In this document: positions 1 to 6,333 of the stretch, in pieces | Numbering within the stretch: the stretch's first letter is position 1 | How the letters are laid out: each line of letters opens with the position of its first letter | NCBI GenBank assembly: GCA_014381035.1 | Contig: JACMIS010000888.1 | Location: forward strand, 1-17,823 | Direction: 5' to 3' | DNA from: Armatimonadota bacterium | Lineage (GTDB): Bacteria > Armatimonadota > Armatimonadia > Armatimonadales > Armatimonadaceae | Length of the DNA: 17,823 nucleotides | Notes under the pieces: generated by a model | Seen by the model: only the letters and a program-made list of their open reading frames with translations | What the model was told of the DNA's origin: nothing | Database searches by the model: none | Made by a program: the position numbers and the translations under genes

Positions 1-1215
1 ATTGCGAACGTCGCCACGATTTCCGCGAATGATGCCACCATCGGCAAACTGGTCGCGCAAGCGATGGACGCGGTCGGCAAAGACGGCGTCATCACCGTCG
101 AAGAGTCCAAGGGAACGCAAACCAGCCTCGATCTCGTGGAAGGGATGCAGTTCGACAAGGGCTACATCTCCCCGTACTTCGTCACCGACACCGAGCGCAT
201 GGAAGCGGTTTTTGAAGATCCGTATATCCTGCTTTTCGAGAAAAAGATCTCCTCCGTACAGGATCTGCTCCCGGTCCTGGAAAAGACCGTCAAGGGTGGG
301 GGCAATCGCCCGGTCGTGATCATCGCCGAAGACGTAGACGGTGAAGCGTTGGCGACCCTCGTCGTCAACAAGATCCGCGGCATCCTGAACGTCGCGGCGG
401 TCAAGGCTCCCGGCTTCGGCGACCGACGCAAAGCGATGATGGAAGACCTCGCGGTCCTCACCGACGGCAAGTTCATCACCGAAGACCTCGGCTTGAAACT
501 CGAATCCATTGACCTTACCTACCTCGGTCGCGCGAAGCGTGTCGTGATCACCAAGGACGAAACCACTATCGTTGAAGGTGCCGGTTCGCAAGCGGCGATC
601 CAGGGTCGCATCGCGCAACTCAAATCGCAGATCGAAAAGTCTGATTCGGACTACGACCGCGAAAAGTTGCAGGAGCGACTCGCCAAGCTCTCTGGTGGCG
701 TCGCCGTGATTCAGGTCGGCGCGGCTACGGAAACCGAACTCAAGGAAAAGAAACTCCGCATCGAAGACGCGCTCAACGCGACCCGTGCTGCAGTGGAAGA
801 GGGGATCGTCCCTGGCGGCGGAACCGCACTTCTTAAAGCGATTGACGCCGTAAATGCGGCGCAGTACGAAGGCGACGAAAAGATCGGCGCACAGATCATC
901 GCCCGCGCGCTCGAAGCACCGCTCCGCACCATCGCGGAGAACGCCGGGCAAGAAGGCTCCGTCGTTGTTAACCGTGTCCGCGAAGGCGGCTTGGGCTACA
1001 ACGCGGCGACCGGTGAGTATGTTGATCTGCTTGCGGCAGGCGTCGTGGACCCGGCAAAGGTAACGCGCTTCGCGCTCCAGAACGCGGCATCCATCGCGGG
1101 TTTGGTCCTCACTACCGAAGCCCTGATCGCCGAAAAGCCGCAGAAGGAAGCACCGGCTCCCGCAGGCGGTGGCGGCATGCCTGGCGGTATGGGTGGCATG
1201 GGCGGTATGTACTAA
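1..1215 (+). CDS. groEL: Chaperonin GroEL (Hsp60), 3' part; 5' end outside window
   Basis: This is the 60-kDa chaperonin subunit, an ATP-driven protein-folding machine of the cytoplasm that works as a tetradecamer with GroES. The frame is open from base 1 and gives 404 residues, starting at a stretch that matches about residue 150 of E. coli GroEL ([17 protein letters not shown]). The N-terminal equatorial domain with the first ATP-binding loop is therefore outside the window. Visible hallmarks are the apical domain, the [13 protein letters not shown] segment whose Asp (residue 256 here) corresponds to the ATPase Asp398 of E. coli, the VPGGGTAL nucleotide loop just after it, and the Gly/Met-rich tail ending GGMGGMY. 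The usual partner groES would normally lie upstream and is not visible. A strong terminator follows the stop codon. Identification is secure; whether this is the only groEL copy in the genome cannot be told. Confidence 0.98.
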   Translation: MANVATISANDATIGKLVAQAMDAVGKDGVITVEESKGTQTSLDLVEGMQFDKGYISPYFVTDTERMEAVFEDPYILLFEKKISSVQDLLPVLEKTVKGGGNRPVVIIAEDVDGEALATLVVNKIRGILNVAAVKAPGFGDRRKAMMEDLAVLTDGKFITEDLGLKLESIDLTYLGRAKRVVITKDETTIVEGAGSQAAIQGRIAQLKSQIEKSDSDYDREKLQERLAKLSGGVAVIQVGAATETELKEKKLRIEDALNATRAAVEEGIVPGGGTALLKAIDAVNAAQYEGDEKIGAQIIARALEAPLRTIAENAGQEGSVVVNRVREGGLGYNAATGEYVDLLAAGVVDPAKVTRFALQNAASIAGLVLTTEALIAEKPQKEAPAPAGGGGMPGGMGGMGGMY

Positions 1216-1284
1216 ATCATTAAGTAGCGAGTTATCCAGGGGCGACACCGACTAATTCACTACCGCGATTGAAATTGAAGCCGA

Positions 1285-1320
1285 GTGTCCCAGTTGATTA
1301 TTCAGCTGGGGCACTTTTTT
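1285..1320 (+). terminator. Rho-independent terminator of groEL
   Basis: A 13-bp stem (GTGTCCCAGTTGA with TCAGCTGGGGCAC, two G-U wobbles on the RNA) closes a TTAT loop and is followed directly by six T residues. It begins about 70 nt after the groEL stop codon. Confidence 0.9.
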
Positions 1321-1408
1321 GTCTGTGTGATCTGAAATAATGGCACATCCTCGAACCGTAACTATACCGTCGTCTACCCCTTTATAAGCTTTATGGTTAT
1401 GATATTAG

Positions 1409-1552
1409 GACACAGTGCGAAGTCGGAATCATGACTCGGATAAAACACGAGGCACAAAATTGTCCTTCGCTGATGGTGATGTTAAATGGCTCACCCTGGA
1501 GAAACTGATCGAGGTGGAATGCCACGATCTTCCCCCAACCAAGAGACGGTAA
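1409..1552 (+). pseudogene. Remnant of a DUF1559-type pseudopilin C-terminus (decayed)
   Basis: This open stretch of 47 codons ends in TAA and encodes KLSFADGDVKWLTLEKLI preceded by RNHDSDKTRGT. A histidine followed by a short Gly-containing loop and FADGxVKWL is the C-terminal signature of DUF1559 proteins with a prepilin-type N-terminus, which are abundant in Planctomycetes and Armatimonadota (family knowledge). An in-frame TAG lies immediately upstream (1406-1408), no ribosome binding site is visible, and the rest of the roughly 250-residue protein is missing. The spacing between His and DG is 13 residues rather than the usual 9. I read it as the surviving 3' end of a lost gene. The alternative is a chance open frame, but the FADGxVKW match makes that less likely. 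The flanking 1321-1408 looks like further decayed or non-coding sequence. Confidence 0.45.
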
Positions 1553-1644
1553 CGGCCGGGCGACTGTACCGAAAGGTCACCAAACTTTTGCGAACACCTT
1601 AGTCAGTGTCGCTGCTGCCGACCGCTAACGCACCGAAGAGACGA

Positions 1645-1674
1645 GGCGTGATGTCAGCAAAAGGACACCACGCC
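1645..1674 (-). terminator. Stem-loop after the PEP-CTERM gene, possible terminator
   Basis: GGCGTGATGTC and GACACCACGCC form an 11-bp stem around an 8-nt loop. On the minus-strand RNA the single non-Watson-Crick position becomes a G-U wobble, so the hairpin fits the minus-strand gene that stops at 1696, 22 nt upstream. The following tract (TCGTCTCTTC) is only weakly T-rich. Confidence 0.5.
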
Positions 1675-1695
1675 CATTCTTTCTCACAGGGCTAT

Positions 1696-2775
1696 TCAGG
1701 ATGCTTTCACTCTTCGCAGGGTCGCGGCTCCGACGAGACCCAGCGCAGGAAGTATCAGAGCGAGTGTGCCCGCTTCCGGAACGATTGCGGCGGGCGTACG
1801 CACGGTGAACGAATAGAAGTTGAGTGCGTATAGAGAAGGGATGACTTGCCCCGAGCTGGAGTAGGGGGCACCGTCGCTGTCGGTGATCGCGAAGTTCGCG
1901 GGGCGCGTGTTGCCGTTGTTGCCGTTATAGAACGTATTGTTCGTCGCAATGACGTTGTCGAAGTCCAGGACCGGGTTATTGCGGGAGGTCGTAGCTTCGT
2001 CCGTCGGGGCAGAATCGTTGGTCGCTACGTTGCCGATACCGATGGCGATGTAGTACGTCCCGACGTCGAAGTTACGGGTCAGATTGAAGCCGGCCGCCGC
2101 GTTATCATTGACCGCTGCGAACCCGAACGTCGGCGAACTAGCGACGTTGTCATAATAGACGTTGTAGTTGGAGTCCAGGACCACTATCTCGGTGTTTGTC
2201 GCGACGCCGCTGGAACCGATATTCGCCAGTGCGCTGAAGTTGAGAGTGCCGGGGGTGAAGTTGCCGATGTCGGTCGGCGTGATGAGGGATGAGGAGAAGG
2301 TGGCTGTGTACGCGCCGCCAGTGGAGGAGCTACTACTGAGTATTCTGTAGTTCATCGACTGTGTTTTGTTCGTGCCGCCGAACGAATAGTACTGGTTGAA
2401 ATCGTAAGGAGTTGCCGTGCCCGCCCCCAGAGAGGATTGGAACAGCACGTCGCTACCTGCGGTGACGACACCGGCGACCTGTGTCAAACTCCGTATGCTC
2501 CCGGTAAACTGCGTGGTATTACTGAGTTGTATCTGGTTTCGATAAATACCGGGCGTCTGGTAAGTGGTGTTGATGCGGTAGTAGTCAATGTCGCCGCTGG
2601 TCGCGCTGGCACCGCTGATCGTGGCGGAAGTTCCCGTCCCGAGATTGAGAACATTTGCGGTCGGTTTGGTGTTGTTAGACTCGGTCTCTGCGAACTGAGC
2701 GTGCGCAGAGTGGATTGACGTAATGATAAGGCAGGGCGCGGCAATAAGGCTTGCCAAGCACAGGAAACGATGCAT
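1696..2775 (-). CDS. Exported PEP-CTERM surface protein of unknown function
   Basis: This is a 359-residue exported protein. It begins with a hydrophobic signal peptide (MHRFLCLASLIAAPC, cleavage probably after AHA), continues with an ETESNNTKPTA segment typical of proteins carrying bacterial pre-peptidase-like or DVUA0089-like domains, and then has a long Ser/Thr/Asn/Gly-rich region with little charge. It ends in a PEP-CTERM-type tail: VPEAGT, a hydrophobic helix and a basic end (RRVKAS). Such tails are recognised by an exosortase and direct proteins to the cell surface or an exopolysaccharide matrix. A longer frame opens at an ATG at 2796, but a good promoter (-10 at 2799-2804) would start the RNA near 2792, inside that codon. 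The ATG at 2775 is therefore preferred, and it also gives the better signal peptide. No catalytic motif is visible. A second protein with the same VPEAGT tail lies at 11395-12348. Confidence 0.82.
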   Translation of the reverse strand: MHRFLCLASLIAAPCLIITSIHSAHAQFAETESNNTKPTANVLNLGTGTSATISGASATSGDIDYYRINTTYQTPGIYRNQIQLSNTTQFTGSIRSLTQVAGVVTAGSDVLFQSSLGAGTATPYDFNQYYSFGGTNKTQSMNYRILSSSSSTGGAYTATFSSSLITPTDIGNFTPGTLNFSALANIGSSGVATNTEIVVLDSNYNVYYDNVASSPTFGFAAVNDNAAAGFNLTRNFDVGTYYIAIGIGNVATNDSAPTDEATTSRNNPVLDFDNVIATNNTFYNGNNGNTRPANFAITDSDGAPYSSSGQVIPSLYALNFYSFTVRTPAAIVPEAGTLALILPALGLVGAATLRRVKAS

Positions 2776-2798
2776 CGGTAGTTTGTATATAGACATGA

Positions 2799-2828
2799 TT
2801 TATAGCCAGATTGATCTTTCGTTGTGAA
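2799..2828 (-). promoter_or_regulatory. Sigma-70-type promoter of the PEP-CTERM gene
   Basis: On the minus strand, TTCACA (2828-2823) is separated by 18 nt from TATAAA (2804-2799). Transcription would start near 2792, leaving a leader of about 17 nt before the ATG at 2775. This placement argues against the upstream ATG at 2796. Confidence 0.6.
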
Positions 2829-2914
2829 ACTCTCTCGCCGGACGGTTGCATAGCCTGATCGCTTTGAAAGCGGATGCGAAGTAGTTCGCAACGCATGGCG
2901 ATTCCGGGGTTACG

Positions 2915-2965
2915 AAGCCGCACAATGCGGCTTTCCAAAGGTGCGCGGCGGGATGACCGCGCACC
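2915..2965. other. Tandem GC-rich hairpins downstream of the tail-collar gene
   Basis: Two perfect hairpins sit side by side. AAGCCGCA and TGCGGCTT (2915-2933) form an 8-bp stem with a 3-nt loop. A 9-bp stem (GGTGCGCGG with CCGCGCACC, 2940-2965) has an 8-nt loop. They lie 35-85 nt past the tail-collar stop on the minus strand. Neither is followed by a T tract on either strand, so they may protect an mRNA 3' end or terminate weakly rather than act as classic terminators. Confidence 0.5.
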
Positions 2966-2999
2966 GTGTTCGTGGGAACGGTCTGTGACCGCCGGGGAA

Positions 3000-3521
3000 C
3001 TATGATTGTGACGGGTAAATCCCGTTGAGCGCGATAATGAAGTTGACGACCTGAAACGGCGGCATGTTGTCATGCGACTCACCCCTGCCTTGGACCGAAG
3101 AGGTGGCTCCCCCCATCGCTACGTTGGCGAGATGAGCGGGCAAATAGTTGGCGTTGCCGTTATTCGCGGGGATCGCATCCGTCGGGTCTGTCAGCCCTGC
3201 TTCTTCGTTACAAGCGGCGGGATTTACCGTGTGGCTATGGGCGGGCATCTGGTCGGCAGTAAGAATGACCGCCTCCTCACCTCCTACCTGGCCCACATCG
3301 CGCTTGGAAAGGTTGTTCCCGGTCCCCTGATGGATCGCGGTACGCCCGCGGAGATCGGGCAACGCGAATGTCGTGGTGCCGTCGCCCCCGAACTGCGTGC
3401 CTAGTAATGTGAACAGAGCCTCGTAATCTCCTATTTTCAGGAGTTGTCCGTCACAGGTCATCCAACCGGACGGCGCGAATTTAAAACCAACGAGTCGAAT
3501 TTCACCAACAAACGGTTCCAT
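3000..3521 (-). CDS. Phage tail collar domain protein (Mdp/microcystin-dependent-protein family)
   Basis: The 173-residue product opens with EPFVGEIRLVGFKFAPSGW and continues with CDGQLLKIGDYEALFTLLGT, FGGDGTTTFALPDLRGR and QMPAHSHTV. This is the canonical order of the tail-collar fold (PF07484) found in MdpB-type proteins of about 170-190 residues, so it looks complete. The family is named after phage T4 short tail fibre collars; the cellular role of stand-alone bacterial members is not settled. The open frame extends 47 codons further upstream, but the ATG at 3521 starts the conserved domain and is preceded by a purine-rich Shine-Dalgarno-like AGAAAGAGAA. There are no phage genes around it, so it is an orphan copy rather than part of a prophage. 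These genes often occur in tandem arrays elsewhere, but only one is seen here. Expression from its own promoter in the 3522-3796 gap is likely, though I cannot point to a convincing -10. Confidence 0.9.
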   Translation of the reverse strand: MEPFVGEIRLVGFKFAPSGWMTCDGQLLKIGDYEALFTLLGTQFGGDGTTTFALPDLRGRTAIHQGTGNNLSKRDVGQVGGEEAVILTADQMPAHSHTVNPAACNEEAGLTDPTDAIPANNGNANYLPAHLANVAMGGATSSVQGRGESHDNMPPFQVVNFIIALNGIYPSQS

Positions 3522-3725
3522 GATGTTTTCTCTTTCTATCCCCGGCTTCCATGACGCCGACGAATAACAACACTGGTTTCTTGATTTGTCGGGAGCGAAG
3601 CTCCGCAACGAACAGAGAATATCGGGGGGCTCCGAACCCATTCCGAACAGATTGTTGGTCATAGAAAATTATTCTGCGGGATGTAGACCTGGCCTCCGGC
3701 GAAGTGAAGCCTGCGAGGAAGAACG

Positions 3726-3738
3726 ACTTCTTAGAAGT
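3726..3738. promoter_or_regulatory. 13-nt palindrome in a divergent intergenic region, possible operator
   Basis: ACTTCT and AGAAGT are perfect inverted halves around one central T, in the 275-nt gap between the divergent tail-collar gene and the broken lipoprotein gene. A regulator half-site pair is possible, but the palindrome is short enough to arise by chance. Confidence 0.25.
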
Positions 3739-3796
3739 AAGTGTATAGAAAGCGCGGATAAGATAAAGCCAACCTGATCCGGGAAAGGTGTTGACC

Positions 3797-4042
3797 ATGC
3801 GATCTCAAAGCCGGGCGTTTACCCTCGCTTTAGTTTGCCTGCTATAGGTCGGAATAAACGTTTTATCCGGTTGTGGGAAACCAGAGGCGATTACCGGTGA
3901 CTCTGTTGCAACGATGCAGATGGGGAAAGGTCCTGCTCCTGCCTCTGAGGCAATTTCGGCAACAATCGGAAGTCCTATTACCTGCTCCGCAAACGAAAAG
4001 GGAAATAACTGGCTACTCTTTTACCTGACGATAGTCCATTAA
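3797..4042 (+). pseudogene. Small lipoprotein gene interrupted by an in-frame amber codon
   Basis: Starting at the ATG at 3797, with a good Shine-Dalgarno (GGGAAAGG, about 8 nt spacing), the frame reads MRSQSRAFTLALVCLL, then TAG (3845-3847), then VGINVLSGCGKPEAITGD and on to a TAA at 4040. Ignoring the TAG gives an 81-residue protein whose N-terminus is a textbook lipoprotein signal: Arg-rich n-region, hydrophobic core and LSGC lipobox. A GKGPAPASEAI segment follows. The signal peptide continues seamlessly across the TAG, so one point mutation (or sequencing error) explains the interruption. TAG is used as an ordinary stop by three neighbours (3000-3002, 4654-4656 and 12428-12430), which argues against recoding. 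The short C-terminal part (to FYLTIVH) may itself be truncated. Function is not recognised. Confidence 0.6.
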
Positions 4043-4150
4043 TACTCACCGCCGGGGGCTTGTGTCCCCCCGCCTACTTACTGTGTCAGACCATCGCAAA
4101 CCGAAATCAATATTTAATGTTCCCTTAATACAGACTTCGATTTACCGTAG

Positions 4151-4156
4151 TATGAT
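4151..4156 (+). promoter_or_regulatory. -10 box of the OB-fold gene, close to its start codon
   Basis: TATGAT lies 11 nt before the ATG at 4168, so the leader would be only about 5 nt. No convincing -35 hexamer is seen at 16-18 nt. A weak GTGAGTGG sequence between the box and the ATG could be part of a short Shine-Dalgarno. Confidence 0.4.
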
Positions 4157-4167
4157 GTGAGTGGCAT

Positions 4168-4656
4168 ATGTTCCACTTTCGCGTCAAACCTCTCGGCTGT
4201 CTCTCCATCGCGGGTGCGTTCGCCGCTCTTGGCGTATTTGCGTTCATCACTTTTCGATCCCGTACTGTCTCTCCTCCGGCATCGGCGGCATCTGTCTCGA
4301 CCGCCCTAGTTGCCGGATTCACGACGCTTCGCGCTGATGATCCCGTTATCAAAACTGCCATCCTTTCCGATGGTCTTTCCGAGGTTCGAAAGCGCGTCGG
4401 TGAGCAGGGGGCAGTGCTTGGAACTGTGGTCCAGTCCAGTCTTGTCGAGAACCGCAAAGACACACTCCTTTATTTCGCCGGGGACGAAGCGAAAACAGTA
4501 CTCATCGTAGTTGGCGACGATGAACGCCCGCTTTTCCCTGACCTGAATGGTCTCATCGGTCGGAAGATACTGGTAGACGGTGAATTTTTTTCGTACAAGG
4601 GGCGACCGGCAGTGCGTGTGATGGCACCCGCAAAACTCCGGATTCTGGTCCCTTAG
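4168..4656 (+). CDS. Membrane-anchored or exported OB-fold protein
   Basis: The protein has 162 residues. Residues 10-29 (GCLSIAGAFAALGVFAFITF) form a signal anchor or uncleaved signal peptide after a basic n-region. The C-terminal half (about residues 80-160) has the pattern of bacterial OB-fold domains: GAVLGTVVQSS, then TLLYFAGDE, then VLIVVGDDERPLFPDL, then LIGRKILVDGEFFSYKGRPAVRV and a final KLRIL strand. In related proteins this OB fold binds nucleic acid or accompanies exported nucleases; here there is no nuclease motif, so the ligand is unknown. The gene lies 78 nt upstream of the phytase gene on the same strand with no terminator between, so the two may be co-transcribed. A -10 box sits unusually close to the start. 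The OB-fold assignment rests on sequence pattern only. Confidence 0.7.
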   Translation: MFHFRVKPLGCLSIAGAFAALGVFAFITFRSRTVSPPASAASVSTALVAGFTTLRADDPVIKTAILSDGLSEVRKRVGEQGAVLGTVVQSSLVENRKDTLLYFAGDEAKTVLIVVGDDERPLFPDLNGLIGRKILVDGEFFSYKGRPAVRVMAPAKLRILVP

Positions 4657-4734
4657 CCGAAGCATGGGTGTGAGTAAAGTGCAATCAAAAGGGCAGATTC
4701 GTCGAATACGACGTATCTGTCGGAAGGACATCCG

Positions 4735-5826
4735 ATGAATCGCTATCTCCGTGGCTTCCTTATTGTTGCCTCTACTTTCCCCGTACTGTTGTCACCGGTT
4801 CACGCCCGACAGAAAGCCTCCCCCGTTATCAAACCGGTCGTCAAGACCCAATCCGTCACGACTGATCCGGATGACCCGGCGATCTGGCTACACCCGACCG
4901 ACCGGGAACGAAGCTTGGTTTTCGGTACCAACAAAAGCGTGGCGAAAGAGGGGGGTGCCATGTATGTATTCTCTCTCAATGGCAAAGTCAAACAGGTGCT
5001 CGGGAATCTGGATCGCCCGAACAATGTGGACGTGGAATATGGGTTTCGGCTGAACAACACGCAAAAAACCGACATCGCCGTTGTGACCGAGCGGGGGCGG
5101 CGCAAGTTGCACCTGTACTATATCAATTCGCGCACCGGGTCACTCAAAGAATCGGGAAACGGGGTATCCGTTTTTGAGGGAGAGACGAACGAGAGTTTTC
5201 ATTCCCCGATGGGCATCGCATTGTACAAGCGTCCCCGTGACGGCGCGATCTTCGCCTGTGTGACACGCAAGAGTGGCCCCAAGTCAGGCTATGTATGGCA
5301 GTATCGCCTTGAGGACAACGGTCACGGCGGAGTGCGCGGCGTGAAGGTGCGTGAGTTGGGAAACTTCAGCGGCGATGGCGAGATCGAAGCGATTGCTGTG
5401 GACGATGAACTGGGGTACATCTATTATGCCGACGAAAACTTCGGCATCCACAAATGGCATGCGGACCCGGAACATCCCGACGCGAAGAAGGAATTAGCCG
5501 TTTTCGGGAAAAAGGGCTACACCGGCGACCGTGAAGGAATCGCCATCTATTCGAAACCTGGCGGCAAAGGCTACATTGTTTGTACCGACCAGATCGAGAA
5601 AAACTCCACCGTGTATATCTACAACCGTGGCGGCGAACCGGGCAATCCGCATGACCACTCGCGCATCGTCAAAACCATCAAAACCACCAATGCGGACGAT
5701 ACAGACGGCATTGAGACTACGTCTCGCCCCGTCGGCGGTAAATACCCGAATGGCATGCTCGTAATGATGAACAGCGGTCCGAAAAACTTTCTGTTTTTCG
5801 ACTGGCGTACACTCGGCGTTCGCTAA
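4735..5826 (+). CDS. Beta-propeller phytase (3-phytase), secreted
   Basis: Phytases of this family (PF02333) remove phosphate from myo-inositol hexakisphosphate with calcium as cofactor and act outside the cytoplasm. The 363-residue length matches the family. Residues 1-24 form a signal peptide (FLIVASTFPVLLSPVHA). Family motifs follow in order: DPDDPAIW (44-51), RPNNVDVEYGF (94-104), GEIEAIAVDDELGYIYYADE (215-234), GDREGIAIY (264-272), CTDQ (283-286) and DDTDGIE (321-327). Many of these acidic residues ligate calcium or phosphate in characterised enzymes. The ATG at 4735 is preceded by GGAAGGA with good spacing. The gene follows the OB-fold gene by 78 nt and ends at a strong terminator, giving a possible two-gene unit for phosphate scavenging. 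I see no Pho-box-like repeat upstream, so phosphate control is not shown by the sequence. Confidence 0.93.
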   Translation: MNRYLRGFLIVASTFPVLLSPVHARQKASPVIKPVVKTQSVTTDPDDPAIWLHPTDRERSLVFGTNKSVAKEGGAMYVFSLNGKVKQVLGNLDRPNNVDVEYGFRLNNTQKTDIAVVTERGRRKLHLYYINSRTGSLKESGNGVSVFEGETNESFHSPMGIALYKRPRDGAIFACVTRKSGPKSGYVWQYRLEDNGHGGVRGVKVRELGNFSGDGEIEAIAVDDELGYIYYADENFGIHKWHADPEHPDAKKELAVFGKKGYTGDREGIAIYSKPGGKGYIVCTDQIEKNSTVYIYNRGGEPGNPHDHSRIVKTIKTTNADDTDGIETTSRPVGGKYPNGMLVMMNSGPKNFLFFDWRTLGVR

Positions 5827-5835
5827 ATCATGAAG

Positions 5836-5871
5836 GGCGCGGCATCAAAAAAGCGACGCCGCGCCTTTCTT
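5836..5871 (+). terminator. Rho-independent terminator of the phytase gene
   Basis: GGCGCGGC (5836-5843) pairs with GCCGCGCC (5858-5865) around a 14-nt A-rich loop, followed by TTTCTT. It starts 10 nt after the phytase stop codon. Confidence 0.8.
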
Positions 5872-5887
5872 CGTGCTATGCTGCCGT

Positions 5888-5917
5888 GTGATAACGACCG
5901 GTCGCGCACGGTAGAAT
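5888..5917 (+). promoter_or_regulatory. Promoter predicting a leaderless HNH mRNA
   Basis: GTGATA (5888-5893, four of six matches to TTGACA), an 18-nt spacer and TAGAAT (5912-5917). The -10 box ends 6 nt before the GTG start codon at 5924, so the RNA should begin at or next to the G of GTG. Confidence 0.5.
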
Positions 5918-5923
5918 GCATCT

Positions 5924-6274
5924 GTGATCCGCGCTGAGAAAACGGAATATCTTCGTGTCCGCTACAACTTTTCATGCGGGTATTGCGGCATTACTGAGTC
6001 GGAATTCGGGGGTACTTTGACTCGCGATCATTTCAAACCGCTCACGAAGGGCGGGCGCGACAGTGTGGACAACATGGTCTATGCTTGCGCCGATTGTAAC
6101 CACTCGAAAGGCGATTACTTTTCCGATATGCCGGATGAGAGGCTTTTGCACCCGCTCTACGACAACGTTGCCGAGCACTTACACCGAGACGGAAACGGGG
6201 TCTATCAGGCATCGTCCGCGTTGGGGGCTATCTACCTTCGTGTCCTTGATCTGAACCGCATCCGCTACCTATAA
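5924..6274 (+). CDS. HNH endonuclease domain protein
   Basis: The 116-residue protein consists almost entirely of an HNH nuclease domain. Cys18-x2-Cys21 and Cys55-x2-Cys58 form the zinc ribbon; Asp35-His36 (TRDHFKP) supplies the general-base histidine; Asn50 and the CNHSKGD segment complete the beta-beta-alpha-metal fold. HNH proteins of this size are found as stand-alone nucleases, in restriction systems and in mobile elements; nothing nearby allows a choice. The start is GTG at 5924, and no ATG lies in frame before the first zinc Cys. No Shine-Dalgarno is present and a -10 box lies immediately upstream, so a leaderless message is likely. The gene is convergent with gatA; the 59-nt gap holds a parS-like inverted repeat. 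A defence or housekeeping role is undetermined. Confidence 0.85.
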   Translation: MIRAEKTEYLRVRYNFSCGYCGITESEFGGTLTRDHFKPLTKGGRDSVDNMVYACADCNHSKGDYFSDMPDERLLHPLYDNVAEHLHRDGNGVYQASSALGAIYLRVLDLNRIRYL

Positions 6275-6279
6275 GTAGA

Positions 6280-6328
6280 GTGTTCCACGTGAAACTAAGT
6301 AGCTGATTTTGAGTTTCACGTGGAACAC
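6280..6328. repeat. Perfect 17-bp inverted repeat made of two parS-like sites
   Basis: The arm GTGTTCCACGTGAAACT (6280-6296) recurs as its exact reverse complement at 6312-6328, with 15 nt between. Each arm contains TGTTCCACGTGAAAC, which matches 15 of 16 positions of TGTTCCACGTGAAACA, the ParB-binding parS sequence described in Bacillus subtilis. The pair lies between the convergent HNH gene (stop at 6274) and gatA (stop at 6334). As RNA it would form a 17-bp hairpin on either strand, but no T tract follows on either side. A centromere-like ParB site, a REP-like genomic repeat or a bidirectional terminator are all possible. A related pair lies at 11341-11389. Confidence 0.75.
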
Positions 6329-6333
6329 CCGGA

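Noticed and set aside
1846..2292. Plus-strand open frame opposite the PEP-CTERM gene
   Set aside because: Val/Arg/Gly-rich product without start signals; the minus strand has signal peptide, sorting tail and promoter.
3000..3521. Prophage or tailocin remnant
   Set aside because: Only a single collar-domain gene is present, with no other phage structural, integrase or lysis genes in the window.
3522..3662. 47-codon upstream extension of the tail-collar gene
   Set aside because: The conserved collar N-terminus begins at the ATG at 3521, which has a purine-rich ribosome binding site.
3797..4042. Stop-codon recoding (TAG read as an amino acid) in the lipoprotein gene
   Set aside because: TAG serves as the ordinary stop of the tail-collar, OB-fold and ferritin-like genes, so genome-wide recoding is unlikely.
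4049..4074. Possible hairpin CGGGGG/CCCCCG after the broken lipoprotein gene
   Set aside because: Only a 6-bp stem with an 8-nt loop and no T tract; too weak to call a terminator.
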